A DNA stretch of 50,574 nt from CAIWXH01 sp964555675 (GCA_964555675.1 CAZKTU010000018.1:1-50574); one strand, 5' to 3'. Counted from the first letter of the stretch, positions 23,488 through 32,319 are shown. Translations and numbers: made by a program. Notes: generated by a model from the sequence alone, not told the origin.

Positions 23488-24741
23488 ATGCGCGCCAATC
23501 TCCGCCGCTTCACCCGGGCCCTGCGTGACCTGCCCGGCTCGCTGATCCTCCCCGCCTGGGCCGCCGGCCTGCTGATTGTGCTGGTCGGCTTCACCGGCTC
23601 GCTCGTGCTCACCGTGCCGGCCGCCGAGGCCGCCGGTCTCACCCCCGCCCAGCTCAGCTCGTGGGTGTGGGCGATCACCGTCGGCAGCGGGGTGGCGACG
23701 CTCATCCTCTCGCTGGTCTATCGCCAGCCCGTGCTGACGGCCTGGTCGACCCCGGGCCTGGCCCTGCTGGCGACCAGCCTGGCCGCCTACAGTCTCGCCG
23801 AGGCCGTAGGCGCCTATCTGCTCGTCGGCCTGGCGATCGCCCTGATTGGGGTCTCGGGGCTCTTCGACCGGGTCGTGCGGGCTATCCCCCAGCCGGTGGC
23901 CATGGCCGTGCTGGGCGGGCTGCTGCTCAAGTACGGTTTGGCGCTGATTACGGGTATCCAGAGCGACCCGCTGCTGGTCCTGACGATTATCGCCGCCTTC
24001 CTCGGCCTGCGCCGGATCGGCTTTCGCGTGCCGATCGCCGGGGCCCTGCTGGCGGGCTTCGCCGTGGCCTGGGCCAGCGGGCAGCTACAACTGGGGGCGG
24101 TGCGGCTCGCGCCGGCGGCGCCTGTGCTGATCTGGCCCGAGTTCACCCTGCGGGCGGCCGTCGGGCTGGCCTTGCCCTTGCTCATCCTGGCCCTGGCCTC
24201 GCAGAATCTGCCCGGCTTCGCGGTGATGCGGACCGCCGGCTACGATCCGCCCGTGCGCGGGGCCCTGGTGGTCACCGGCCTGCTCAGCGCGCTGATGGCC
24301 CCCATGCTCAACCACGGCCTGACCATGGCCGCGATCACGGCGGCGATCGGCAACTCGCCCGAGGCCCACCCCGACCCCGAGCGCCGCTACGGCGCCTCGG
24401 TCATCGCCGGAGGGCTCAAGATTGCCCTCGGCAGCTTTGGGGTGGCCGTGGTGACGCTGCTGACCGCCCTGCCGCGCCCGGTGGTGACGGCCGTGGCCGG
24501 CCTGGCCCTCTCGGGCACGATCGCCCAGTGCCTCGCCGGCGCCTTCGCCGAGCCCGAGGCCAGGGACGCCAGCCTCTGGGCGCTCCTGGTGACGGCGGCC
24601 GATGTGTCGTTCTTCGGGATCGGCAGCGCCTTCTGGGGCTTCGTGGCCGGCGTCGGCGTTCACCTGCTGCTGAGCCGCCGGCGCCCCCCGCACCCGACGC
24701 CCCAGCCCCTCGCCACACCAGCACCGCCCGCCGAGTCCTGA
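23488..24741 (+). CDS. BenE-family (benzoate/H+ symporter-like) membrane transporter
   Basis: 417-residue membrane carrier with about 12 predicted helices, matching the BenE family of benzoate transporters: IPQPVAMAVLGGLLLKYGL, LALASQNLPGFAVMRTAGYD and the unwound LNHGLTMAAITAAIGNSPEA region are typical. BenE proteins are assigned as proton-coupled importers of benzoate, but many members have untested substrates. It lies 27 bp after the M20 gene, so the two probably form an uptake/hydrolysis pair for an N-acyl or aromatic compound. A hydrophilic Pro-rich tail ends the protein. Confidence 0.85.
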   Translation: MRANLRRFTRALRDLPGSLILPAWAAGLLIVLVGFTGSLVLTVPAAEAAGLTPAQLSSWVWAITVGSGVATLILSLVYRQPVLTAWSTPGLALLATSLAAYSLAEAVGAYLLVGLAIALIGVSGLFDRVVRAIPQPVAMAVLGGLLLKYGLALITGIQSDPLLVLTIIAAFLGLRRIGFRVPIAGALLAGFAVAWASGQLQLGAVRLAPAAPVLIWPEFTLRAAVGLALPLLILALASQNLPGFAVMRTAGYDPPVRGALVVTGLLSALMAPMLNHGLTMAAITAAIGNSPEAHPDPERRYGASVIAGGLKIALGSFGVAVVTLLTALPRPVVTAVAGLALSGTIAQCLAGAFAEPEARDASLWALLVTAADVSFFGIGSAFWGFVAGVGVHLLLSRRRPPHPTPQPLATPAPPAES

Positions 24742-24850
24742 TGGGCGCCTGGCGCGACTATGGCACACAACCTGCCGTACTCATCAGCATCGCGCTGCCC
24801 GTGGGCGGCGGGCCTGTCGGGGTCTGCCGGGCGGGCCTCAAGGAGCAGCC

Positions 24851-25420
24851 ATGCAGATTATCTGGCGACGCCTCGATGGGCCCGGCCACGACGCCTGCCG
24901 CCTCGAACATGCGGGGGCCGGCTGGCGCATCGCGGGGAGCGCGGTCTATCAGGCGGAAGGCGAGCCGGCCTGTCTGACCTATGCGGTGGTGTGTGACGCG
25001 GCATGGCGTACCCTGGCGGGCCATGTCCACGGCTGGATCGGCCCCCGTTCGCTCGAGCTGCGCATCGAGCGCCAGGAGCGTTCGGGCTGGAGCCTGAATG
25101 GGCAGGCGGCGCCCGAGCTGGCCGCCTGCCTCGACCTGGATCTGGGCTTCACCCCGGCCACCAACCTGCTGCCCCTGCGCCGCCTGGCCCTCGCCATCGG
25201 CCACGGCGCCGCGGCCCCCGCCGCCTGGCTGGACCTTGCCAGTGGCGCGCTCGCTCAGCTCGAGCAACGCTACGAGCGCCTTGCGGCGACCCAGTACTGG
25301 TATAGCGCTCCGCGCTTCGACTACAAGGCCAAGCTCGCGGTCGACCCGAGCGGCTTCATCCTGGAGTACCCCGGCCTCTGGGCCGCCGAGCCCGCGCCCC
25401 CAGCGTCAGAGCGCGGCTAA
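24851..25420 (+). CDS. Putative glycolipid-binding family protein (DUF1089, PF06475-like)
   Basis: 189-residue soluble protein resembling the putative glycolipid-binding family: it starts with IIWRRLDGPGHDACRLEH, has LTYAVVCDAAWRT, a central LDLDLGFTPATNLLPLRRL (about residues 93-111) and the family end YWYSAPRFDYKAKLAVDPSG. The function is unproven; the family name comes from a distant structural relative. AAGGAG precedes the ATG. Its TAA stop overlaps the stop codon of the convergent gene at 25417-27036 by three bases, so the two coding regions meet with no spacer or terminator between them. Confidence 0.85.
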   Translation: MQIIWRRLDGPGHDACRLEHAGAGWRIAGSAVYQAEGEPACLTYAVVCDAAWRTLAGHVHGWIGPRSLELRIERQERSGWSLNGQAAPELAACLDLDLGFTPATNLLPLRRLALAIGHGAAAPAAWLDLASGALAQLEQRYERLAATQYWYSAPRFDYKAKLAVDPSGFILEYPGLWAAEPAPPASERG

Positions 25421-27036
25421 AAGCCCTCGGCGCGCAGCCAGGCTGCCGCCGCGCGTAGCTCGCTCTGGGTGATCGCGTGGCCGCCCTGCTCCCAGTGCAG
25501 GGTGACGCTCGCGCCGGCCTCGCGCAGCATGGCGGCCAGCTGCTCGCTCAGGCGGGCCGGGATGAGCGGGTCGCCGCGCCCGGCGCTCATGAACACCGGC
25601 ACGACGCCCAGGTCGGGCAGCGCCTCGGGCACCAGGGGCACCATCGCGTGGAGCAGCACGGCGCCCGCCAGGGTCGCGGGGCGCAGCAGCAGGGTGCTGG
25701 CGGCGATATTCGCGCCGTTGGAGTAGCCCACGGCGATCACGCGCCGCGGGTCGAAGCCGTAGCGCTCGCTCGCCGCCGTGACGAAGTCGGCCAGCTCGTG
25801 GGTGCGCCGCCGCAGGTCGTCGAGGTCGAACACGCCCTCGGCCAGCCGCCGGAAGAAGCGCGGCATGCCGTTCTCGAGCACCTGGCCGCGCGGGCTCAGC
25901 AGGGCCGCCCCGGGGTAGAGCGCCCGGCCCAGCTCGAGCAGGTCGTGCTCGTTGCCGCCCGTGCCGTGGAGCAGCAGCAGCGTCGGCGCGCCCTCGGCCT
26001 GGGCCGGCGCGAAGACGTGCTGGAAGGCCAGGTCGGTCGTTGCGGCAGGGGCCGCCGGGGCAGAGGCCGGCTCCGCGCTCGGCCCCGTCTGGGCGTCGGG
26101 TACGACGATGGGCGGCAAGCGGCGTGTTATCTCGGCCCGCTGCGGCTCGAGCCAGGGCGGCAGCTTGAGCTGTGCGCCGAGGCTGCTCAGAGGCTCGTCG
26201 ACCGTGAAGCCCGGCGGGTCGGTGGCCAGCTCGAAGAGCACGCCCGCCGGCTCGCGGAAGTAGATCGAGCGGAAGTACTGGCGGTCGCGCACCGGCGTCA
26301 CGCCTAGTTCGAGCTGAGACAGCTCGTGCTGCCAGCCGACCAGGGCCGCCTCGTCGGCCACGCGCCAGGCCACGTGGTGTACCGAGCCCGCCGCGATCCG
26401 GCCCCGCGGGATGTCGGGGCGGGCGATCAGCGTGACCAGCGCCAGCTCCTCGCCCTCGCCGAGAGCCAGGCGGGTCTGCTCGGGGCTGTCGGCGAGTAGG
26501 CGGAAGCCGAGCCGCTCGATCAGGAAGCCGGCCGTGGGCGCGGTCTCCGCCACGGTCAGCGTGACGCCGTACAGGCCGACGATCGCCGCATCGGCCGGCA
26601 CCTCGGCCAGGGCAGAGGCTGAGCCGCGCCGCGCGCCGGGCCGCTCGACCAGCTCGATCAGCAGGCCGGCGGGGTCGTAGAAGGCCAGGGTCAGGGCGCC
26701 CGCGCGCTCCTCGGGGTCGCTGTAGCGCCAGTCGATCGCGTCGAGCTGCTGCCGCCAGAAGCTCAGCGCGCCAAGCGGGACCGCGAAGGCGAAGGCGCTG
26801 ATCTGGCCGACGCCCCGGCTGCCCTGCTGCCCGTCGGGCCAGGGGAAGAAGGTGACGATCGTGCCGGGGCGCCCCTGCTCGTCGCCATAGTAGAGGTGGT
26901 AGGTGTTCGGGTCGTCGAAGTTGACCGTCTGCTTGAGCAGCCGCAGACCCAGGACCCTGGTGTAGAAGTCGATATTTTCCTGTGGGTCGGTGACGATCGC
27001 CGACACATGGTGCAGGCCCAGCAGTGGGGAGTTCAT
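25417..27036 (-). CDS. Fusion of ring-cleaving dioxygenase (MhqO-like) and carboxylesterase (MhqD-like)
   Basis: 539-residue two-part protein. Residues 1-315 are a double VOC module of the MhqO type: it begins LLGLHHVSAIVTDPQENIDF, then NFDDPNTYHLYYGD, the His of GSVHHVAWRVADE and the Glu of GVLFELATDPPGF. After an Ala/Pro linker (about 316-335), residues 340-539 are an alpha/beta hydrolase with the nucleophile in AVGYSNGANIAAS, Asp in SAGRGDPLIP and His in EQGGHAITQ. In Bacillus the two activities are separate proteins induced by quinones. Here one frame covers both with no frameshift. A pair of MarR-type palindromes lies in front. Confidence 0.92.
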   Translation of the reverse strand: MNSPLLGLHHVSAIVTDPQENIDFYTRVLGLRLLKQTVNFDDPNTYHLYYGDEQGRPGTIVTFFPWPDGQQGSRGVGQISAFAFAVPLGALSFWRQQLDAIDWRYSDPEERAGALTLAFYDPAGLLIELVERPGARRGSASALAEVPADAAIVGLYGVTLTVAETAPTAGFLIERLGFRLLADSPEQTRLALGEGEELALVTLIARPDIPRGRIAAGSVHHVAWRVADEAALVGWQHELSQLELGVTPVRDRQYFRSIYFREPAGVLFELATDPPGFTVDEPLSSLGAQLKLPPWLEPQRAEITRRLPPIVVPDAQTGPSAEPASAPAAPAATTDLAFQHVFAPAQAEGAPTLLLLHGTGGNEHDLLELGRALYPGAALLSPRGQVLENGMPRFFRRLAEGVFDLDDLRRRTHELADFVTAASERYGFDPRRVIAVGYSNGANIAASTLLLRPATLAGAVLLHAMVPLVPEALPDLGVVPVFMSAGRGDPLIPARLSEQLAAMLREAGASVTLHWEQGGHAITQSELRAAAAWLRAEGF

Positions 27037-27054
27037 ACGCGAGGCTCCGATTTT

Positions 27055-27098
27055 GTTTAGGACTAAACCAAAACCACAGCTATAGTTTAGCGCTAAAC
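27055..27098. promoter_or_regulatory. Tandem GTTTAG-N2-CTAAAC operators
   Basis: Two copies of a dyad lie upstream of the MhqO-MhqD-like gene: GTTTAGGACTAAAC (27055-27068) and the perfect palindrome GTTTAGCGCTAAAC (27085-27098). Their centres are 30 bp apart, close to three helical turns. The distal site overlaps the -10 box of the promoter and the proximal one sits in the early transcribed region, a typical repressor arrangement. The AT-rich dyads stand out in GC-rich DNA and fit a MarR-family (MhqR-like) or TetR regulator, whose gene is not in this window. Confidence 0.7.
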
Positions 27099-27112
27099 AC
27101 TCACTCCGTCAA
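27084..27112 (-). promoter_or_regulatory. Promoter of the MhqO-MhqD-like gene
   Basis: On the minus strand, TTGACG (27112-27107, 5 of 6) and TAAACT (27089-27084, 4 of 6) are separated by 17 bp. The -10 overlaps the distal GTTTAG palindrome, so bound repressor would block RNA polymerase. Confidence 0.6.
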
Positions 27113-27137
27113 GAGCGTTCGACCCCGACTCTCGCGC

Positions 27138-29054
27138 TCAGTCGGCCGGGGCGCTCAGGTTGCCCATCTGCCGCACCTCCTCGCGCAGCGACTCGGGGTC
27201 CCACCCCAGGTCGCGACTGAGGGCGGGCTCGGCGCGGTCGGCCACCATCATGCGCTCGAGGTCCTCGATCCGCTGGCGAGCGGCGCTCAGGTAGCTACTG
27301 CGGTCGGCGGCGCGGGTGCTCGTCAGGGCGTGGAGCGACTCTTCGTCGTGGCGCACGAAGGTCTGGGCGGCGCGCTGGGCCGTATAGGCGCGGGCCCCGA
27401 GCAGGCGCAGGGCGTCGGTGCCGGCGCGGGCGGCCGTGTCGAGGCTCTGGCGGTAGACATGCTCGACCCCGGCCGCGAGCAGGTCGTGGGCGTCGTTCCA
27501 GGCGAAGGCGCGGGCCATGATCCGCAGGTGCGGGAAGTGGCTGCGCGCGGTGTGGACCAGCTCGAGGGTGCGCTCGGGGCTGTCGAGGGCCAGCACCAGC
27601 AGGCGCGCCTCGTCGGCCCCCGCCGAGAGCAGCAGGTCGTAGCGCGAGGCGTCGCCGTAGTAGACCTCCATGCCCATCTTGCGCAGCAGGTCGACCCGGT
27701 CGGAGTCGAGGTCGAGCACGGTGGCTTTGACGCCGTTGGCCCGCAGCAGGCGGCCCACGGTGGCCCCGAACTCGCCGAAGCCGGCGATAATCACCGGGCT
27801 GCGCTCGTCGATCGTGTCGGGCTCGCCGGCGGCCTGCTCGCCGGTGCCGAAGCGGGGCTGCACGACCCGCTCGTTCAGCAGCAGCAGCAGGGGGGTGAGG
27901 GCCATCGAGAGGGCCACGGCGGCCACCAGCGGGCTGGTGATGGTCGTATCGAGCACGCCCTGCTGGTTGGCGAACGAGAAGAGCACGAAGGCGAACTCGC
28001 CCACCTGGGGCAGCGCGAAGGCCAGCAGCAGGTTCTGGTCCAGGCTGAGCTTGAAGATCCGGCCGACCGCGAACAGCACGCCGAACTTCACGGCCATGAT
28101 CGCCAGCACCAGGCCCACGATCAGCAGCGGCTGGGACAAGATCAGCCCGAAGTCGATCGAGGCGCCCACGGCGATGAAGAAGAGGCCGAGCAGCAGCCCC
28201 TTGAAGGGGTCGATGTCGCTCTCGAGCTCGTGGCGGTACTCGCTGTTGGCCAGCACCACCCCGGCCAGGAAGGTGCCCAGGGCCGGGCTGAGGCCGACCT
28301 GGGTCATCAGCAGGGCGATCCCGATCACCAGCAGCAGGGCCGCGGCGGTGAACAGCTCGCGCAGGCGCGTGGCGGCTACCGCCCGCAGGGCCGGGCGCAC
28401 CAGGTAGCGCCCCGAGAGGGCCACGGCCCCCACGGCGGCGAGCACCGCCAGGGTCTGGGCCCAGGCCGGCAGACCGCTGATCCAGGTCGTCGCCTCGGCG
28501 TGCTCGCCCGCGGCGCCCGCCTCGGCGCCATGGGGCGCGACCGCGAGCAGCGGGAAGAGGGCCAGCATCGGGATCACCGCGATGTCCTGGAAGAGCAGCA
28601 CGGCGAAGCTGCTCTGGCCGCCGGCTGTGCGCAGCAGCCCCTTCTCCTGGAGCGACTGCAGCACGATCGCGGTCGAGGAGCAGGCCAGGGTGAGCCCGAT
28701 CGCCAGGGCCTGCTGCCAGGGCAGGCCCGCCAGGACGGCGATGGCCGTAACAATGGCGGCCGTGCCGAGCACCTGCAGGCCGCCCATGCCGAGGATGGGC
28801 CCGCGCAGCCGCCAGAGCAGGCTGGGCTCGAGCTCGAGGCCGACCACGAAGAGCATCATCACCACGCCGAACTCGGCGAAGTGCATCACATCCTCGCCGC
28901 CCTCGCCGAGCAGGCCGAGCCCGAAGGGGCCGATCACTACCCCGGCGATCAGGTAGCCCAGCACCGAGCCGAGGCCGAGCCGCTTGGCGATCGGCACGGC
29001 CACGACGGCGGCGGCCAGGTAGACGAAGGCCTGGGCCAGAAAATTGTCGCTCAT
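27138..29054 (-). CDS. Monovalent cation:proton antiporter with RCK domain (KefB/KefC type, CPA2)
   Basis: 638-residue CPA2 transporter. The membrane part (about residues 1-390) has LGYLIAGVVIGPFGLGLLGE, LACSSTAIVLQSLQEKGLL and LLFQDIAVIPMLALFPLL (the segment carrying the ion-translocating Asp), GLSPALGTFLAGVVLANS and ALPQVGEFAFVLF. After it a TrkA-N/RCK Rossmann domain has VIIAGFGEFGATVGRLLRAN and MEVYYGDASRYDLLLSAGA. It likely mediates K+ efflux or K+/H+ exchange gated by nucleotide or glutathione adducts. The ATG at 29054 overlaps the stop of the KefF-like gene, the classical ancillary protein, so the pair works together in electrophile stress. Confidence 0.92.
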   Translation of the reverse strand: MSDNFLAQAFVYLAAAVVAVPIAKRLGLGSVLGYLIAGVVIGPFGLGLLGEGGEDVMHFAEFGVVMMLFVVGLELEPSLLWRLRGPILGMGGLQVLGTAAIVTAIAVLAGLPWQQALAIGLTLACSSTAIVLQSLQEKGLLRTAGGQSSFAVLLFQDIAVIPMLALFPLLAVAPHGAEAGAAGEHAEATTWISGLPAWAQTLAVLAAVGAVALSGRYLVRPALRAVAATRLRELFTAAALLLVIGIALLMTQVGLSPALGTFLAGVVLANSEYRHELESDIDPFKGLLLGLFFIAVGASIDFGLILSQPLLIVGLVLAIMAVKFGVLFAVGRIFKLSLDQNLLLAFALPQVGEFAFVLFSFANQQGVLDTTITSPLVAAVALSMALTPLLLLLNERVVQPRFGTGEQAAGEPDTIDERSPVIIAGFGEFGATVGRLLRANGVKATVLDLDSDRVDLLRKMGMEVYYGDASRYDLLLSAGADEARLLVLALDSPERTLELVHTARSHFPHLRIMARAFAWNDAHDLLAAGVEHVYRQSLDTAARAGTDALRLLGARAYTAQRAAQTFVRHDEESLHALTSTRAADRSSYLSAARQRIEDLERMMVADRAEPALSRDLGWDPESLREEVRQMGNLSAPAD

Positions 29055-29665
29055 GCCGGCACCTCCCCGCTCAACGCCCGCTCGAGCAGCGGGTTGAGCG
29101 TCGACAGGCCGGCCGCCGCCCCCAGGTCGAGCCGCTCTTCGTGAAGCAGGGCCAGGAGCTGCTGGTAGCGGGCCGCCTCGATGGCGATCTCGGCCTCGCC
29201 CATCCGGTGCGTCCCGAAGATCACATAGGGCGGCAGGAACTCCATCTTGCAGAGTCTGGCCGTCTGCTCGAGCGGGGCGAGCAGCTCGCGCACGGTGAAG
29301 CGGTTGTAGCCCTCGCGGTGGTAGGCCGTCGCGCCGCCGCCCGCGCTGATCAGGTTCAGCCAGCGCTTGCCCCGCAGGGCGTTGCCCTGCGAGCCGTAGG
29401 CCCAGCCGTGCTCGAGCACCAGGTCCTCCCACTGCTTGACGATCGGCGGGGCGCTGTACCAGTAGAAGGGGTGCTGCAGGACGATAATGTCGTGGGCGAG
29501 CAGCAGCTCTTGCTCGCGGGGCACATCGATCGCGAAGTCGGGGTAGGCCTCGTAGAGGTCGTGGAAGGTCAGCCCCGGCAGCTCGGGCACCTGGCGCACC
29601 AGCCGCCGGTGCACCCGCGACTTCTCAAGGGCCGGATGGGCGAACAGGATGAGGATACGGGCCAT
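29051..29665 (-). CDS. NAD(P)H quinone oxidoreductase, KefF/KefG-like ancillary protein
   Basis: 204-residue flavodoxin-fold quinone reductase of the KefF/KefG (MdaB/NQO1-like) family. The start is MARILILFAHPALEKSRVHR. Next come ELLLAHDIIVLQHPFYWYSA and PPIVKQWEDLVLEHGWAYG, the signature of the ancillary subunits, then ISAGGGATAYHREGYNRFTV. It binds FMN or FAD and NAD(P)H, and in Kef systems activates the antiporter subunit while also detoxifying quinones. It is translationally coupled to the antiporter. The neighbouring quinone/aromatic detoxification fusion gene makes an electrophile-defence locus plausible. Confidence 0.92.
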   Translation of the reverse strand: MARILILFAHPALEKSRVHRRLVRQVPELPGLTFHDLYEAYPDFAIDVPREQELLLAHDIIVLQHPFYWYSAPPIVKQWEDLVLEHGWAYGSQGNALRGKRWLNLISAGGGATAYHREGYNRFTVRELLAPLEQTARLCKMEFLPPYVIFGTHRMGEAEIAIEAARYQQLLALLHEERLDLGAAAGLSTLNPLLERALSGEVPA

Positions 29666-29703
29666 TGGCTGCTCCAGGCTGACTAGAACAATTTTCCTAT
29701 GTG

Positions 29704-29731
29704 AAAAGGGCGCCCCGTCAATGGGGCGCCC
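29704..29731 (-). terminator. Intrinsic terminator after the small coiled-coil gene
   Basis: A 9-bp GC-rich perfect stem, GGGCGCCCC (29708-29716) with GGGGCGCCC (29723-29731), and a 6-nt loop. On the minus strand it is followed by TTTTCAC, giving a short U-run. It lies 43 bp after the gene at 29774-30022 and before the KefF-like gene. Confidence 0.75.
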
Positions 29732-29773
29732 TGCTCGGTCAATTCGACGGCACGCTGCCGGGCCGACGGCCGC

Positions 29774-30022
29774 TTACCAGAAGCGCCACCAGGGGCGGCG
29801 CCCATTCGTGAAGCGATCGGCGCTCAGGCCGCGCCGCATGGGCATGTCGACAGCCAGCTCCTGGTAACGCCTGCGGGCCGCGAGCTCCTGGGCTTCCAGG
29901 TCGGCGAGCTCGGCCGCGGGCGCCCCGGCGCTCTGCGCCTCGGCAAGCTCTTTGGCCAACTGCTCGCAGAGGCCGACCTGGGCCGACAGAATGCGGGCCG
30001 CGGCGCTGGTATTTCCTGCCAT
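29774..30022 (-). CDS. Small coiled-coil protein, family not recognised
   Basis: 82-residue protein: an Ala/Glu/Leu-rich helix likely to form a coiled coil (about residues 8-56, with LCEQLAKELAEAQ and LADLEAQELAARRRYQEL), a basic stretch and an aromatic tail GRRPWWRFW. The start at 30022 (MAGNTSAAARILSAQ) has GGAG 7 nt upstream; a slightly earlier ATG is possible. It is monocistronic, with its own extended -10 promoter and an intrinsic terminator, which supports it being a real gene. No signal peptide or membrane helix is seen. The tryptophan-rich basic C-terminus may contact membrane or nucleic acid; this is speculation. Confidence 0.65.
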   Translation of the reverse strand: MAGNTSAAARILSAQVGLCEQLAKELAEAQSAGAPAAELADLEAQELAARRRYQELAVDMPMRRGLSADRFTNGRRPWWRFW

Positions 30023-30130
30023 TGTTTTGCTCCGCCAATCCACTGACAGCCTGCCGGCCTGCGCATGCTGTGGGTCCGGCCACGCGAACCCTACGCTCGT
30101 TCACTGAGATGCGCCAGCTCTTATGCTGTC

Positions 30131-30139
30131 AGTATAGCA
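30131..30139 (-). promoter_or_regulatory. Extended -10 promoter of the small coiled-coil gene
   Basis: Minus-strand TGCTATACT (30139-30131) is an extended -10 with 5 of 6 matches in the -10 hexamer. It lies about 110 bp before the small gene. No -35 match is evident. Confidence 0.55.
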
Positions 30140-30188
30140 CACTCCGTTTGGCGGCGCTCCGCCGGGGCGTAAACCAGGGCCGGCTTCC

Positions 30189-30217
30189 TTGACGGCCCGC
30201 CGCGGGACGTCTAAGAT
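30189..30217 (+). promoter_or_regulatory. Promoter of the histidine kinase gene
   Basis: TTGACG (30189-30194) and TAAGAT (30212-30217) are separated by exactly 17 bp and lie 63 bp before the histidine kinase start. The -35 matches 5 of 6 and the -10 matches 4 of 6 consensus positions. Confidence 0.5.
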
Positions 30218-30280
30218 AGAGGAAGTCTCAATTATTCTGGCGGTCTGCCCGGCGGCTGGCGCCTCGTGCCTGGTAGCGAC

Positions 30281-32296
30281 ATGGATCTGACGGAGCACAA
30301 TCGGGCGGAGGCGGCACTTCTCGCCAGCCGACAGCGGGTGCGCATCCTGTGGGACGAGGCCAGCGACGCTATGGCCCTCTCCGACGAGCACGGGATCGTC
30401 CTCGACGCCAACCAGGCCTACTTCGACCTGTACGGCTACCCGCCCGAGCAGGTCATCGGCCACAGCTTCGCGATTATCTTCCCGCCCGAGCAGCGCGACT
30501 GGGCGCTCGAGCAGTACTACGCGATCATACGCAATCGCACCGTGCTGCCGACCTACGAGTCGACGATCCGGCGCGCGAACGGCGAGGAGCGCGTGGTCGA
30601 GTCGCGGGTGAGCTTCGTGAGCGGCGATGACGGCCAGGTCGCGATGCTCTCGATCATCCGTGACGTCACCGAGCGCGCCCTGCTGGCCGAGCGGCTGCGC
30701 CGCAGCGAGGCCCAGTTCAAGACTCTGGTCGAGAACGCGCCGGATATCATCGCCCGCTTCGACCGCGAGCTGCGCCACATCTACATCAGCCCGACGATCG
30801 AACGCGTCACCGGTCTGCCTCAGGCGGGCTTTCTGGGCAAGACCAATCGCGATCTGGGCATGCCCGAGGACCTCTGCGCGCTCTGGGAGGCGCGCACCGC
30901 CGCCGTCTTCGCGACTGGCGAGCCCGCCGAGTACGAGTTCACCTACGAAACTCCCCACGGCCCGGTCTGTTATCAGGCCCGCATCGTGCCCGAGCTCGCC
31001 CCTGACGGCACTGTCGAGACGGTGCTGGCGATCACGCGCGACGTGACCGCCGCCAGGCAGGCCGCCCTGCGGCTCGCGTTCCTGGCCGAGGCCAGCAAGG
31101 CCCTGAGTAGCTCGCTCGACCGCCGCATCACGCTCGAGCAGGCCGCTCGCCTCGCCATCCCCTACTATGGCGATGCCTGCGTCATTGATCTGTTCGGCGC
31201 CGGGGCGATCGGCGAGTCGGTCGTCGCTCATAGCGACCCACAGCTTGAGCAGGTGTTACGCACGATCGTCACGCACTACCCGCCGCCCCCCAGCAGCAGC
31301 CATCCTGTCGCCGCAGTGCTCCGGACGGGGAGCCCGGTCGTGTTCGACAGCATCCCGCAGGAGCTGATCGAGGAGAACCTGGCCGACGAGCGCCATGGCG
31401 AGCTCGTCCGGGCGATCCAACCGCTCTCGTGCGCGGTCCTGCCCCTGACGGCCCGCGGCCGCACCATCGGCGCCCTGGGGATGTACGCGACCTCCGCGCC
31501 GCGTCGCTATAGCCCCGACGACCGGGCCGTGCTCGAGGAACTGGCGCGGCGGGTGGCGGTCGCCCTCGACAACGCACAGCTCTACGAAGAGGCTCAGGAG
31601 GCCATCCGCGAGCGCGAGGCCTTCCTGGCCATCGCCTCCCACGAGGTGAAGAACCCCCTGACGGCCCTCTCGGGCCGCGCCGAGCTGCTGCGCCGGCGCA
31701 TGGCGCGCGACCCCGATCGCGCCGGCGACTTGGGCGACGTGGGGCTGATTATCGAGCAGGCCCGGCGCGTCAACCAGCTGCTGTCCGACCTGCTGGACGC
31801 CTCGCATGTGGCCAGCGGCCAGCTCGCCATCCAGCTGGCGTCACTCGACCTGTCCGCGCTGATCGCCAGGACTCTGGCCGAGATCGGCGCGTCGGCCCCG
31901 GGCCACACGATCACCTTCGCCGGGCCCGCCGAGCCGCTGCTGATCCTGGGTGACGCCGGCCGCCTCCAGCAGGTGCTCCACAACCTGCTCCGCAACGCGA
32001 TCAAGTACAGCCCCGCCGGCAGCACAGTGAGGGTCGCCGCCGATAGCGAGGCCGGTCGCGCGCGCGTTACGGTGAGCGACGAGGGGGTGGGCATCCCCGC
32101 CAGCGAGCTGCCACACCTCTTCAAGCGCTTCTACCGCGTCAGGCGCAACGCGCGGGCCGAGATCGGCGGCTCGGGGATCGGGCTGTATGTCGTGAAGGAT
32201 ATTGTCGGGCGCCACGGCGGCTCGGTCGACGTGCGCAGCGTCGAGGGCGAGGGCAGCACCTTTATGTTCTACCTGCCCTTGGCGGCAGCGGGCTAG
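30281..32296 (+). CDS. Soluble PAS-PAS-GAF sensor histidine kinase
   Basis: 671-residue cytoplasmic kinase with no membrane helices. Order: PAS 1 (about 22-130, GIVLDANQAYFDLYGYPPEQ), PAS 2 (about 140-255, PDIIARFDRELRHIYISPTI), a GAF domain (about 270-435), then a HisKA helix with the phosphorylated His in AIASHEVKNPLTALSGRAE (about residue 454). The ATPase domain has the N box LHNLLRNAIKYSP, DEGVGIPASELPHLF and GGSGIGLYVVKDIVGRHGG. No receiver domain is attached and no response regulator gene is adjacent, so it is an orphan kinase. An ATG at 30281 is preferred to a GTG 15 bp earlier. Confidence 0.92.
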   Translation: MDLTEHNRAEAALLASRQRVRILWDEASDAMALSDEHGIVLDANQAYFDLYGYPPEQVIGHSFAIIFPPEQRDWALEQYYAIIRNRTVLPTYESTIRRANGEERVVESRVSFVSGDDGQVAMLSIIRDVTERALLAERLRRSEAQFKTLVENAPDIIARFDRELRHIYISPTIERVTGLPQAGFLGKTNRDLGMPEDLCALWEARTAAVFATGEPAEYEFTYETPHGPVCYQARIVPELAPDGTVETVLAITRDVTAARQAALRLAFLAEASKALSSSLDRRITLEQAARLAIPYYGDACVIDLFGAGAIGESVVAHSDPQLEQVLRTIVTHYPPPPSSSHPVAAVLRTGSPVVFDSIPQELIEENLADERHGELVRAIQPLSCAVLPLTARGRTIGALGMYATSAPRRYSPDDRAVLEELARRVAVALDNAQLYEEAQEAIREREAFLAIASHEVKNPLTALSGRAELLRRRMARDPDRAGDLGDVGLIIEQARRVNQLLSDLLDASHVASGQLAIQLASLDLSALIARTLAEIGASAPGHTITFAGPAEPLLILGDAGRLQQVLHNLLRNAIKYSPAGSTVRVAADSEAGRARVTVSDEGVGIPASELPHLFKRFYRVRRNARAEIGGSGIGLYVVKDIVGRHGGSVDVRSVEGEGSTFMFYLPLAAAG

Positions 32297-32319
32297 GGGG
32301 CGAGCTACGCTGACGGCTT

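Noticed and set aside
25417..27036. The dioxygenase-esterase gene as two genes joined by a sequencing error
   Set aside because: Both domains are complete in one frame, with a natural Ala/Pro-rich linker and no frame disruption; no separate start with a ribosome binding site was seen at the junction.
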